A stretch of 64,000 nucleotides of DNA from CAVZXS01 sp963779325. GTDB taxonomy: Bacteria > Bacteroidota > Bacteroidia > Chitinophagales > Chitinophagaceae. The notes below the pieces were generated by a model. That model saw only the letters and a program-made list of their open reading frames with translations, did no database searches and was not told where the DNA came from. The translations under genes were made by a program, and so were the position numbers. The stretch spans positions 1-64,000 of the forward strand of contig CAVZXS010000034.1 of the NCBI GenBank assembly GCA_963779325.1, given 5' to 3'. The first letter of the stretch is position 1, and each line of letters opens with the position of its first letter. This document shows, piece after piece, positions 43,719 to 53,193 of this stretch.

Positions 43719-45420
43719 TTATATATTTTCTCCGCCACCGGGCATTTGCGGATTACCGGAAATTATACTGCAACCGTCTTTTGTCAATACAATTGTTTTG
43801 TCACAAGCCTTTGCAAAATCTCCGTCATTGGTAATTACAAATACTGTCGTATTATTCATCTCAGTAAGCAATAATTGTTTTATTTGCTTTTGATACTGCA
43901 TCTTCCAATCCGTTCCAAGGTTCTTCCAATAAAAGCAACTTGGGTTTATTCAACAATGCCCTTACCAATAATATTTTTTTAACGGCGTGGCCCGGTAATT
44001 TTCTTCCGGTAGCGGATAGCGGCGTATCAAAGCCTGTTTTAAGTGTACTGATATATTCTGTCAAGCCCGTTTTATTGCAAAGCGATTGTATCTCCTGCAT
44101 GCTCGCATTCTCAAGTCCTACGGAAATATTTTCCATCAACGTGCCTTCAAAAATATCCTGCTGATTAAGCACCACACCGGTTCTCAATCGTAAGGATCCG
44201 AGATCATAGTTTTTTACCGGGATATCATTGATCAATATGGCGCCTTCAAAATGATCGTAACTGCCGGCAAGTAAACGCAACAGTGTAGATTTGCCGGCAC
44301 CTTCATCGCCGTGTATACAAATTTTTTCATTGGCCGCTGCACCAAATGAAATATTACTGAAAACCGGCGTGTCTGCATTCGGATAAGTGAATGCCGTGTT
44401 TCGCAATGTTACACTTACACCCTCTACAATTGCCGGCAATATAATACTGCCGCCTGTCTCGGATTCTTTATCCGTTATCTGTTCTATCTTTTCCACTGCC
44501 GTCAATACATCATACACACTGTCCAAATTGCTGATTAATTTTTCTACCGAGTTAATAATAGTAAGTATTACAATTTCCGCGGCGATAAACTGGCCCACAT
44601 TTAATTGTTGATTCAATAAAAGAAAAGTGCCCACAATCAGCATGGCAGTTGTAACCAATGTTTTAAATGCAACCAGTGTTTTAAATTGTAATAACAGTAC
44701 TCTAAAATGACCCGTTCTTGCTTCTAAGTAACGGGTTACGTTTTCATCTGTTTTTTGCAATAAAAAATCCGGCGATTTGGAAAATTTAATTGAGCGGATA
44801 GTTCTCGCCATCTCTTCCAACCAAGCGGCTACCTTATATTTTTGTGTGCTCTCTTCAATACTTTTTTGTAATCCCTTAGTACCGGAAAAATAAAGAATGC
44901 CCCATATAACCATTATAAGCAATCCACCGAAAGCTATAAAAACAGGATGGTAAAATGCCAGTAATACCAGACCGAAAATGATTTGTATGATTGCCAAAGG
45001 AAAATCAAGCAACAGCTTTGAAAGACTCTTCTGTAAAATGGTAATATCAAAAAACCGGTTTACCAATTCGGGCAAATAATAATTATCGACAGCCGATAGT
45101 TTAAGTGCAGGTACTTTTTGTGCTATATCAAATGAATAACGTACAAAAATTTTCTGCTGTATTTTTTCTATCACCTGCATTTGTTTTACCTGTAATACGC
45201 CGGCTACAAACACACTTATTACAACCATTGCTATCAGCAATACGATAGAAGAGGAAGCAGTATTGGTTTGCGCAAAGCCAATCAGGGCCTGTATACCCAC
45301 GGGTATGGCAAGCAATATCAAACCGTTAAGTATAGCATAAAAGTAAATGGCGGAAATTTCTTTCCCCTCCAATTTCAATAAATTAAATATCCTTGCTACG
45401 GGACTCAGGTTCTCGTTCAT
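43719..45420 (-). CDS. ABC transporter ATPase/permease of a type I secretion system, one frameshift
   Basis: TM domain in residues 1-320 (six helices), nucleotide-binding domain after. The frame breaks near 43893: one extra G in AAAAGCAAA. Restoring it joins AVSK to QIKQLLLTEMNNTTVFVITN and ends GGGENI at 43719, about 567 residues. The NBD is unusual: Walker A GDEGAGKS is fine, but the signature loop reads ATGRKLPGHAVKK instead of LSGGQ, and Walker B is LLLLEEP. No peptidase C39 domain. Exports with the HlyD and TolC partners downstream. The degenerate NBD may be family-typical. Confidence 0.85.
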
Positions 45421-45518
45421 TATATTTTTTTTAGAGATGATTACTGTAAGCAGCAATTAACGCAGGCTGTAAAAGAAACAGGCCTGCCCCGCACAAAGTT
45501 TTCCGCGCAGGAAATTGT

Positions 45519-45794
45519 TTACGCGAAATCGGGAGGAGGAGTCTCTACTGTATGGAGCGGTACAGGAATACTGAAAGAAAGATGCCCGTAGATGTTGTGG
45601 CGAAAAGAATTTTTGAAATGATAAGAAGCGGTACCGGAGAATAATTCTTTCTCTTTCTCCTTCTTATTATTTTCTTCTTTTTCATTATCCATATCTGTTG
45701 TGCAAACAACAACTTCGCCGATGCAATATTGCCTCACCGGCAATATATAAACGGCTGTTATCAGTAACAATAATATGGATAAAACGATTTTCAT
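45519..45794 (-). CDS. Small secreted protein with C-terminal PPPD motif
   Basis: 91 residues from the ATG at 45794. Signal-anchor MKIVLSILLLLITAVYI, then VCTTDM, a strongly charged Glu/Lys/Asn linker (NEKEENNKKEKEK), SYHF and the end PLHTVETPPPDFA. Paralog of the 97-residue protein at 31008-31301. It lies 98 bases before the ABC gene, in the same direction, so it may be part of that operon. Function unknown. Confidence 0.6.
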   Translation of the reverse strand: MKIVLSILLLLITAVYILPVRQYCIGEVVVCTTDMDNEKEENNKKEKEKELFSGTASYHFKNSFRHNIYGHLSFSIPVPLHTVETPPPDFA

Positions 45795-45864
45795 TTCGTT
45801 GTGCAAAGAACGGACTCTTTGCCGGTATAAGCCAACGAAGATTGTAAAGAAATTGTAAAATGTA

Positions 45865-46621
45865 TTAAATATTCAACCCGCCACAGGCACTGATGGTTTG
45901 CCCCGTTACATAGCTGCTTAAGTTACTTGCAAGGAATAAAGTTACATTGGCAATATCCTCGGCACTTGCAAACCTGCCCAGCGGAATACCCGCTTTATAT
46001 TTATCAGCTGCTTCGCCTTCTTTTAAATAACCTGTCATATCCGTCTCTACAAAACCCGGCGCTATGGCATTGCACCGGATATTGCGGCTGCCTAATTCTT
46101 TGGCCACGCTTTTTGTAAATCCGATAATGCCTGCTTTGCTTGCGGCATAACTGCTTTGCCCGGCATTTCCTATTTCACCAATAATGGAGCTCATATTAAT
46201 AATACTTCCGCTTTTGGCTTTCATCATGGGGCGTATTACCTGCTTGGTCATATAAAATACGCTATTTAAGATTTACCTGTATCACTTCATTCCATTGCTC
46301 CGGTGTCATACGCAGCAGTAAATTATCTTTTGATATACCGGCATTGTTTACACAAATATCTATTGTTCCAAATTCTTTCAACACATCATTTACAAAACTT
46401 TCGCAGGCGGCAAAATCACCCGCATTGCTTTGGTAAGCCTTGGCTTTTACACCAAGAGCAATTAATTTTTCTTCTAAAGCCTTTGCTTTTTCAGCGCTGC
46501 TGTCGCTTACATACGTAAATGCAACATGAGCTCCGTGTTCTGCAAATTTTAATGCAATGCCTTCACCAATTCCCCGTGCCGCGCCGGTTACGATGGCAAT
46601 TTTTCCTTCGAGTAGTTTCAT
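45865..46621 (-). CDS. fabG: 3-oxoacyl-[ACP] reductase, one frameshift
   Basis: NADPH-dependent reductase of the fatty-acid elongation cycle, SDR fold. N-terminal TGAARGIGEGIALKF (cofactor Gly motif), CVNNAGISKDN (NNAG), then a break near 46265, where an extra T in AAATAGC creates a stop. Removing it gives NLKSVFYMTKQ and the rest: SSIIGEIGNAGQSSYAASKA with Ser, Tyr and Lys of the catalytic triad, and GFVETDM. Repaired length is about 252 residues, standard. The start overlaps the ATPase gene by 4 bases (ATGA). Confidence 0.9.
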
Positions 46622-48255
46622 TTAATTATATTTTCAATTTGAGTTTTAAACCAATTGGTCTTAGCAAGGTTTGAAACTGAAAGATCAATTCTTTCAGGGA
46701 CATCTCTACCATAATCTTTAGCCGGGAAGACTTTGTAGAAAGTTTCAAAATCATCACTCCTCAGTAAGTCTATTACTTCTTTATAATTTTCCTTAAATGC
46801 TTTAAGTTTTTTCGCATTCTCACTTTCTTTATAAAACGGATAGCCGCCTCTTGCCTGAATAATGCCTGCCGACAAATAATTTATCTCATCATTTTTTATA
46901 CCAGTAATTTGTTTGATATAAGATTGCTTATTAAATGGCTTATTGAGAGCCTTATAATACTCTTCCAAATTGTCCGGATGATATAATAAATTTTCAAAAG
47001 AATAATAAGGCAATAAAAAAAGATTAGGATAGTCTTTTTTTATTTGCACTACCTCGTCATCGGATAAGTAATCTCTGTCAATAAGACCTGATTGTTTAAG
47101 GTTTTTTGACTTATGAAAAACATCTATTTTATCAATTGCAACAAAGAATAAAGTATTAGCTATATTCAAATCGTTATAAAAAGGTGTGTCGGTATTTTCT
47201 GAAAAAATGATTCTTCTTCCTTGTACAACCTGGTCTATAAAAGCCTTAGATACAGCTATTTCAAATATTTCCAGGCTATCTTTCGGCTGCGGGGATAGCG
47301 TTTGTTTTTTATCAAAATCAAGATCGTCAAAATCTATGATTACGCCGTTTTCATAATCTTTTGCATATTGAATAAAACCCAAAGAGTGTGATGCGGTCCA
47401 AAACTGACAATTATCGGGAATCCAGTTTTCAATCACTTCCTTTAAAAAATTGTATTGCAGTTTTGTGTTGAGGTGCAAATCTATTTCATCAAAGAAAAAA
47501 ATGGTATCCTTATAATAGTCTCCTCTTGCAACAAGGTTTATTAAAATATTGAAAATTTCTTTTTCGCCGGCACTTAAAAGATTATAGTGGATTTCTGATT
47601 CGCCTTTTTTGAAAATAATATTTGCAATTTTCCCATCCAAGGGTGGTGAGACTTCAATTAACCTAAGTTGTGTTCCATTTTGCGTTCCAAAAATGTTTTC
47701 AAAAGCTTCATTAATGGGATTAATATACCTTTCCCTGATTTCCTCGGAAGATTTATTAGTTCGAAAAATTTCACCTAAAATATCACCGGCGATTTTTTCA
47801 ATATCGTTTTCAAATCTGCTGTCTCTGTCAATAAAAGTTGAAGGGCGGTCGTTGTCTGCTTTAATATCAAACGAAGTTGTACCAAGAACCTTTCTTGTTA
47901 AAACCGGCACTTGTCTAAAACTGGTTCTGCCATAAAAATTATTTGGCATAAATGAAGGAATAGAAGTTTTCTGACTTATCAAGTGCGTATTATTATTTTG
48001 GTCAATAAGTTCTATATAAAAAGGTTTCTTATTTTTATCATAATAGTCAGAAAAATTCATAAAGCTAAACGCTCCTGAAGAAGTTACACCGGCCTTTACA
48101 ACCCTTGCAGCACATCCAAAAGCGTCAAACACACTACTCTTGCCGCTTCCATTGCTTCCGATTAGTAAAACCAATTTCGCATTATCAGGAATGTCCTGTA
48201 ATGTGAGATCAGTAAACCGTTTAAAGTTCTTTAGTTGAAGACTTTTAATTTTCAT
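46618..48255 (-). CDS. AAA/SMC-like ATPase with C-terminal DUF4435 (TOPRIM-like) domain
   Basis: 545 residues. ATPase part: Walker A LLIGSNGSGKSS (29-41), ABC-like signature NLLSAGEKEIF, Walker B DTIFFFDEID and switch ASHS. From about residue 330: RRIIFSENTDTPFYNDL, GLIDRDYLSDDE and FLLPYYSFENLLYHP give the acidic core of DUF4435, a TOPRIM-related nuclease fold. The same two parts form AriA and AriB of the PARIS anti-phage system, and OLD proteins are similar, so a defence role is plausible. Yet it is fused by ATGA overlaps to gh3 upstream and fabG downstream, odd for a defence gene. Function inferred. Confidence 0.8.
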   Translation of the reverse strand: MKIKSLQLKNFKRFTDLTLQDIPDNAKLVLLIGSNGSGKSSVFDAFGCAARVVKAGVTSSGAFSFMNFSDYYDKNKKPFYIELIDQNNNTHLISQKTSIPSFMPNNFYGRTSFRQVPVLTRKVLGTTSFDIKADNDRPSTFIDRDSRFENDIEKIAGDILGEIFRTNKSSEEIRERYINPINEAFENIFGTQNGTQLRLIEVSPPLDGKIANIIFKKGESEIHYNLLSAGEKEIFNILINLVARGDYYKDTIFFFDEIDLHLNTKLQYNFLKEVIENWIPDNCQFWTASHSLGFIQYAKDYENGVIIDFDDLDFDKKQTLSPQPKDSLEIFEIAVSKAFIDQVVQGRRIIFSENTDTPFYNDLNIANTLFFVAIDKIDVFHKSKNLKQSGLIDRDYLSDDEVVQIKKDYPNLFLLPYYSFENLLYHPDNLEEYYKALNKPFNKQSYIKQITGIKNDEINYLSAGIIQARGGYPFYKESENAKKLKAFKENYKEVIDLLRSDDFETFYKVFPAKDYGRDVPERIDLSVSNLAKTNWFKTQIENIIK

Positions 48256-49769
48256 GCGTCAAATTTCGCTAATTGTTTCAGCTCTTCCAATAAAATTCTT
48301 TCATTACTCAGCCTCGGCACTTTATGTTGTCCGCCAAATTTACCTTTACTTTTCAGCCATGCATCAAAAATTCCTTTCTGCAATGAATGAATAATCGGTT
48401 TGCCCAATGCAATATCCTTATGCCGTTTGGCTTCATAATCACTGTTGGCATTTTTTAATGCCTTATCCAGTTCGTCAGTAAAGTTTTCTAAACTTGCCGG
48501 CTCCTTTTCAAATTCAATCAGCCATTCATGTGCTCCGTTGGCTGTATCAGAAAAATAAACGGGGGCGGCTGTATAATCATTTACAACCGCGTCGGTTTTT
48601 TCACAAGCTTCTGCAATGGCTTTATCCGTATTATCAACTATTATTTCTTCGCCAAATGCATTGATATAATGTTTCAGCCGGCCGCTTACTTTTATTCTGA
48701 ACGGCGCCAGCGAAGTAAACTGTATTGTATCACCAACTAAATACCGCCATAAACCGCCGTTGGTACTGATGACCAATGCATAATTTTTTCCCAACTCCAC
48801 ATCGCCCAAACCAATGGTTTGCGGATTTTCTTTTCCGTATTCGCTCACGGGCATAAACTCCATAAATATTCCATGATCTACAAACAGTAACATACCTTCT
48901 TCGCCGGGGCTGCCCTGCGCAGCAAAAAAACCTTCGCTGGCATTGTACATTTCTAAGTAATTAATATCCTTGCCTATCAGTTTTTTAAATTGTTCTTTAT
49001 ACGGCACAAAGGAAACACCGCCGTGCATGTACAATTCTAAGTTGGGCCATACTTCGCTCATCTTTTTTTTACCTGTCAATTCCAATATGCGCTTAAACAA
49101 AACTATCGTCCAGGTGGGAACGCCGGAAATGGAAGTTACATTTTCATTGATCGTAGTCTCAGCTAATTTTTCAATTTTACTTTCCCATTCATCCATCAGG
49201 GCAATACTGATATCGGGTGTACGTAACCAATGACCCCAAAAAGGTGAGTTCTGTATCAATACGGCGCTTAAATCGCCATACTGTACTTCATCATTCATTT
49301 GAGAAATAGTATGACTGCCGCCAAGTACCAGTCCTTTACCGGTAAGCATGTCCGATTCGGGATTAAACAGGTAGTACATCGTCAACACATCTTTCGCTGC
49401 CTTGTAGTGCCCGTCCTCCAAACTTTCTTCACTGATGGGAATGAATTTACTTTTATCAGCAGTAGTGCCGCTGCTTTTGGCAAACCAATAAATCGGCGTA
49501 TTCCATAGGATATTTTGCTCGCCGTCCATAATGCGTTGTATGTATGGTTTTAAATCATCATATTCATGTATAGGTACAGCCTGCTTAAATGATTTTATAT
49601 TGAAAAGTTGAGAAAAACTATACTTGCGGCCAAACTCGGTATACTGTGCCGAGGTTACCAGATCCTGCAATACTTCACGTTGCGCATCTTCAGGATTGTT
49701 GCGCCACCCGTCTATCCGCCAAAGACGCATACGGGCCAAAGATGATATAGCAGGGCTTAATAGTTTCAT
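48252..49769 (-). CDS. GH3 family acyl-adenylate-forming enzyme
   Basis: 505 residues. Named after plant GH3 enzymes, which adenylate and conjugate carboxylic acids to amino acids. Motifs: WFAKSSGTTADKSKFIPIS (ATP-binding loop), YNASEGFFAAQ and YLVGDTIQFTS in the ANL-like fold, GRLKHYINAFGEEI near the C-terminal hinge. Bacterial members have no proven substrate. Ends in ATGA with the ATPase gene. Cytoplasmic. Confidence 0.88.
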   Translation of the reverse strand: MKLLSPAISSLARMRLWRIDGWRNNPEDAQREVLQDLVTSAQYTEFGRKYSFSQLFNIKSFKQAVPIHEYDDLKPYIQRIMDGEQNILWNTPIYWFAKSSGTTADKSKFIPISEESLEDGHYKAAKDVLTMYYLFNPESDMLTGKGLVLGGSHTISQMNDEVQYGDLSAVLIQNSPFWGHWLRTPDISIALMDEWESKIEKLAETTINENVTSISGVPTWTIVLFKRILELTGKKKMSEVWPNLELYMHGGVSFVPYKEQFKKLIGKDINYLEMYNASEGFFAAQGSPGEEGMLLFVDHGIFMEFMPVSEYGKENPQTIGLGDVELGKNYALVISTNGGLWRYLVGDTIQFTSLAPFRIKVSGRLKHYINAFGEEIIVDNTDKAIAEACEKTDAVVNDYTAAPVYFSDTANGAHEWLIEFEKEPASLENFTDELDKALKNANSDYEAKRHKDIALGKPIIHSLQKGIFDAWLKSKGKFGGQHKVPRLSNERILLEELKQLAKFDA

Positions 49770-49847
49770 TTAGTATAGCAGCAAAATAAAGAATTTGTAT
49801 AAGAGAAAGAAAACTGATTGCGGGTTCTGTATACTTTCCAAAAATGT

Positions 49848-49873
49848 AAAAAGAATCCTCCTTTAAGATTCCG
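49848..49873 (-). terminator. Terminator overlapping the end of lptB
   Basis: Minus-strand GGAATC, loop TTAAAGGA, GGATTC and TTTTT. The left arm includes the lptB stop region. Confidence 0.45.
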
Positions 49874-50645
49874 GAACAGAATCCTTGTCCTTAGCTTCCA
49901 GGTGAAGGTAATCCTTGCGTTTCAATTCAAAGTTTCTGCCCAAGTATAATCTCCGTACATGTTCATCATCGGCCAACTCTTCGGCGGTGCCGTGTTTAAA
50001 TATTTTTCCTTCAATTAATAGATAAGCACGGTCGCAAATAGACAATGTTTCCGTTACATTATGGTCGGTAATTAAAATGCCGATATTTTTATATTTCAGT
50101 CTTGCTACGATAGCTTGTATATCTTCCACGGCAATGGGATCGATACCGGCAAAAGGTTCATCCAATAAAATAAATTTAGGATTAACTGCCAAAGCCCTTG
50201 CTATTTCAGTTCGTCTTCTTTCGCCACCGCTCAGTACATCGCCGTTGCTTTTGCGTACATGGTGCAGCCTGAATTCGGATAACAATGATTCCAACTTCTC
50301 TTTCTGCTCTTTTTTTGATTGCTTGGTCATTTCCAGTACGGCAGCAATATTATCTTCTACACTCAGTTTACGAAAAATAGATGCTTCTTGGGGTAAATAA
50401 CCGATGCCCAGTTTCGCCCTTTTATACATCGGGTAGCTTGTAATGTCCAAATCGTTTAAAAAAACCTTCCCTTCATCGGGTTTTATAAGGCCGGTTACCT
50501 GGTAAAAGGTGGTGGTTTTGCCTGCCCCGTTGGGCCCCAGCAAGCCTACAATCTCCCCTTGGTTTACTTCAATGGAAACATGATTCACTACCGTTCGGTT
50601 ACGATAGCGCTTCACGAGGTCCTTGGTATATATGGTAATGCTCAA
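49863..50645 (-). CDS. lptB: LPS export ABC transporter ATP-binding protein
   Basis: About 260 residues. Powers transport of LPS from the inner membrane with LptFG. Walker A GLLGPNGAGKTTTF, Q-loop YLPQEASIF (the LptB-specific PQEASIFR sequence), signature LSGGERRR, Walker B FILLDEPFAGIDP and switch ITDHNV are all intact. No ATG is available; TTG codons at 50663, 50660 and 50645 can start the protein, the last fitting the family best (SITIYTKDLVKRY). Divergent from metF across about 200 bases that show no clear promoter. Confidence 0.93.
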   Translation of the reverse strand: MSITIYTKDLVKRYRNRTVVNHVSIEVNQGEIVGLLGPNGAGKTTTFYQVTGLIKPDEGKVFLNDLDITSYPMYKRAKLGIGYLPQEASIFRKLSVEDNIAAVLEMTKQSKKEQKEKLESLLSEFRLHHVRKSNGDVLSGGERRRTEIARALAVNPKFILLDEPFAGIDPIAVEDIQAIVARLKYKNIGILITDHNVTETLSICDRAYLLIEGKIFKHGTAEELADDEHVRRLYLGRNFELKRKDYLHLEAKDKDSVPES

Positions 50646-50845
50646 CGTGGTGTATTTCAACAAAAATAAGGCATGACAATAAATTAAACTCTTTTAATAA
50701 TTAGTTTAACTTCTGTTTGTGTAATGGCCCCGCATCATTAGTTTTGCAGGCTACTAATAAAAGCAACCGAACCGATGCTTAAAATGATGCAGGTTTCATT
50801 TTGATATGACTACTTGTAATCATTGAAAATCGGGCCAAACAGTAT

Positions 50846-51796
50846 ATGAAAGTAATAGACCACATAAACAGTGCAAAAGGAACATTAATTTCTTTTGAGG
50901 TATTGCCGCCGCTTAAAGGCAAAGGTATCGGCGCATTGTATAAGCACCTGGATCCGTTGATGGAATTTAAGCCAAGCTTTGTAAATGTAACTTACCACCG
51001 CAGCGAGCATGTTTTTAAAAAACAAGCAGACGGCTCATTTGCAAAAGTGGTGGTGCGCAAAAGACCCGGCACCGAAAGTATTTGTGCCGCCATTTTAAAC
51101 AAATACAATGTAGATACCGTACCGCACTTAATATGCGGGGGTTTTGGTATTAATGAAACGGAAGATGCTTTAATTAACCTGCACTACCTCGGTATCGACA
51201 ATGTATTGGTGCTGCGCGGCGATGCTGCAAAAAATGAAACAAGTTTTGAACCCGAGCCGGGTGGACATAAATACGCCATCGATTTATTAAAGCAGGTGGC
51301 TAATCTTAACTCTGGCGTTTACTTAGAAGAAGATTTAAAAGATACATCCAAAACAAAATTCTGCATTGGCGTAGCCGGCTATCCTGAAAAACATTTTGAA
51401 GCGCCCAATATGGATACCGACATGAAATTTTTAAAAGATAAAATTGAAGCGGGAGCCGATTATATCATCACGCAAATGTTTTTTGACAATCAGAAATATT
51501 TTGCTTTTGTAGAAAACTGCCGTAAGGCCGGTATTACGGTTCCCATTATTCCGGGGCTGAAACCTATTACTACCAAAAAGCAAATGACCATTTTGCCCCG
51601 CACTTTTCATGTGGACTTACCTACCGATCTGTCTAATGAAATAACAAAAGCAAAGACAGATGAAGATGTAGAAAAAATAGGTCAAGCCTGGCTGTTGCAA
51701 CAATCAAAAGAACTAAAAGCTTATGGCGTACCGGTATTGCATTACTATACATTGGGTAAGCCGCATGTAGTGGCCAATGTGGTAAGAGAGCTGTAA
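50846..51796 (+). CDS. metF: Methylenetetrahydrofolate reductase
   Basis: 316 residues, FAD-dependent, makes 5-methyl-THF for methionine synthesis. Motifs: SFEVLPPLKGKG at the N-terminus (usually FEFFPPK), NVTYH, VLVLRGDAA (the usual L-R-G-D), GVAGYPEKH and GADYIITQMFFDN. Length normal for the bacterial enzyme (about 295-315). Upstream I see no SAM riboswitch or recognised regulator site. Followed by a terminator. Confidence 0.95.
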   Translation: MKVIDHINSAKGTLISFEVLPPLKGKGIGALYKHLDPLMEFKPSFVNVTYHRSEHVFKKQADGSFAKVVVRKRPGTESICAAILNKYNVDTVPHLICGGFGINETEDALINLHYLGIDNVLVLRGDAAKNETSFEPEPGGHKYAIDLLKQVANLNSGVYLEEDLKDTSKTKFCIGVAGYPEKHFEAPNMDTDMKFLKDKIEAGADYIITQMFFDNQKYFAFVENCRKAGITVPIIPGLKPITTKKQMTILPRTFHVDLPTDLSNEITKAKTDEDVEKIGQAWLLQQSKELKAYGVPVLHYYTLGKPHVVANVVREL

Positions 51797-51818
51797 TTTT
51801 ACCTGGTAAAATAACTAT

Positions 51819-51854
51819 AAAGAACCGTCTTCAAAAGAGGCGGTTTTCTTTTTT
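51819..51854 (+). terminator. Terminator of metF
   Basis: AAAGAACCGTCTT, short loop, AGAGGCGGTTTTCTTTTTT: imperfect 12-bp stem with T run, 23 bases after the stop. Confidence 0.75.
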
Positions 51855-51896
51855 ATGAGCTGATTTTCCAAAAAAGAGGCGAATATTACCGAATGT

Positions 51897-52110
51897 CGAA
51901 GCATAAAGTTTACTTGTCGAAAAAAATAAAATGCAGGCTAAATACTTTGCATCTTTACAGTGTTGATTCAATATCCAAAGAAGAAAAACCAAACGAATCC
52001 AACAAGTCCTAAAAACCAAATCGAAGTCCAAAGTCCAAGTCCAAAAAAAACCAAATCGTTCCGTCCTTCCAAAAGGAATTAATGAGGCTGATAATTCAGC
52101 CTCTTTTTTT
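51897..52110. repeat. Direct repeat A, left of vapBC
   Basis: The core from 51917 is almost identical to 53029-53188 except for a 35-base insertion of AAGTCC units bounded by CCAAATCG copies. It ends in GAGGCTGA/TCAGCCTC and a T7 run, a plus-strand terminator. A 39-codon ORF at 51893 (MSKHKVYLSKKIKCRL start) reads into it; in copy B the same frame is open across the shared part but without a nearby start. Confidence 0.85.
52084..52110 (+). terminator. Terminator in repeat A
   Basis: GAGGCTGA, TAAT loop, TCAGCCTC then seven T; identical stem at 53161-53188 in copy B (eight T). Confidence 0.7.
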
Positions 52111-52132
52111 GCTTATCCTTAAACAACAAATT

Positions 52133-52525
52133 CTACCATTTTTTTACCGACAACCCGGGTATTTCTTTGAAATGTCCATCAGTGGTAATTAACAGGAACC
52201 CATGTTGCAATGCGAGTGCTGCAATCCAAACATCGTTGGTGGGAATAGGTTTTCCTTTTTTATATAAACCGGCTATCGTTTCTCCATAATATTTTGCTGT
52301 AAGGCCGTCAATATTTACGACAGTGCATAATTTTAAAAAGTCGGTAAGCTTTTTCAGATGTTTGGCTTTATTTGAAACCCTGTTTACGCCGGTATATAAT
52401 TCGCCTAAAACAATACTTGGCAAATAAAAATCGCCCTGCCTGTTGATTTTATCCGCAAACATTTTATTGCCATCAAAAATTTCAATAACAATGTTGGTAT
52501 CTAATAAAAAATTACTTCCAGTCAT
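52133..52525 (-). CDS. vapC: VapC family PIN-domain toxin
   Basis: 130 residues. PIN-domain acidic residues: LLDTNIVIEIF (first Asp), IVLGELYTGV (Glu), PTNDVWIAALAL (Asp) and LITTDGHF (Asp). Such VapC toxins are RNases that cut tRNA or rRNA. Overlaps the upstream antitoxin gene by 14 bases. The cassette lies between two direct repeats of about 160-190 bp. Intact. Confidence 0.9.
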   Translation of the reverse strand: MTGSNFLLDTNIVIEIFDGNKMFADKINRQGDFYLPSIVLGELYTGVNRVSNKAKHLKKLTDFLKLCTVVNIDGLTAKYYGETIAGLYKKGKPIPTNDVWIAALALQHGFLLITTDGHFKEIPGLSVKKW

Positions 52526-52739
52526 CAGGGTTAATGATTTCTGCCGTTTCCTTAATCGCTTTGCGTATATCGTTGGATTCTTTTTTAGTCAGAATACCAA
52601 CAAAATCGTAGATACTCAACTTTTTTTCTTTGGGCTTCTTCGATTTCATCAATACAGTTTCTAATGCCACTAAAGTACCCTCATTGTTTACTTTCAGCAC
52701 TTCCTCTATCAAATGTATTTTCCTTGATTCACCGTACAT
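52512..52739 (-). CDS. Antitoxin of the VapC pair
   Basis: 75 residues. YGESRKIHLIEEVLKVNNEG suggests an N-terminal helix, followed by a Lys-rich middle (KSKKPKEKKLSIYDFVGIL) and a C-terminal acidic helix ending in NPDDWK, likely the toxin-binding part. No clear AbrB or RHH DNA-binding motif. Role inferred from overlap with vapC and size. Confidence 0.75.
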   Translation of the reverse strand: MYGESRKIHLIEEVLKVNNEGTLVALETVLMKSKKPKEKKLSIYDFVGILTKKESNDIRKAIKETAEIINPDDWK

Positions 52740-53028
52740 AACATACCTCCTTATTTAATTTCTACAAATTTACTCTTAAAACTTTACTATCCAAACCGAA
52801 TGCCCCGGCAGGGGACTACAGCTGCTTTGCTGCACAAATAGCTACGCTGAGAATTGGAAAAACCTTAACTCTTTGCCGGCAGTCGTCATTTACGAATTGA
52901 CGTTGATTCACTCGTTTTTTCCTTACTTAAGAAAGGCACCCTTCGCTGACAATTGCAAATTACCGCACCGTTATCAATACCGAAAACCCGGAAGATTTAA
53001 CCAACCGGCGAAGCTTGAAGTATATCAA
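52740..53028. other. Gene-free spacer with possible decayed coding remnant
   Basis: Upstream of the antitoxin and before repeat B. Overlapping frames read plausible protein (for example SLTIANYRTVINTENPEDL ending LKYINRKK and a stop at about 53040), but they lack starts and switch frames. It looks like the 3' tail of a lost gene. No promoter recognised. Confidence 0.35.
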
Positions 53029-53188
53029 TCGAAAAAAATAAAATGCAGGCTAAATACTTTGCATCTTTACAGTGTTGATTCAATATCCAAAGAAGAAAAA
53101 CCAAACGAATCCAACAAGTCCTAAAAACCAAATCGTTCCGTCCTTCCAAAAGGAATTAATGAGGCTGATAATTCAGCCTCTTTTTTTT
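53009..53188. repeat. Direct repeat B, right of vapBC
   Basis: Second copy of the repeat at 51897-52110, from CGAAGC to the T8 run. Its terminator faces the 3' end of the convergent PPIase gene, which stops 5 bases further on. Confidence 0.85.
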
Positions 53189-53193
53189 GCGTC

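Noticed and set aside
50664..50845. SAM riboswitch before metF
   Set aside because: No SAM-I or SAM-II core motif or terminator pairing could be found by eye.
52873..53124. 83-codon frame running into repeat B
   Set aside because: No promoter or ribosome site, odd composition, and its first half has no counterpart in repeat A.
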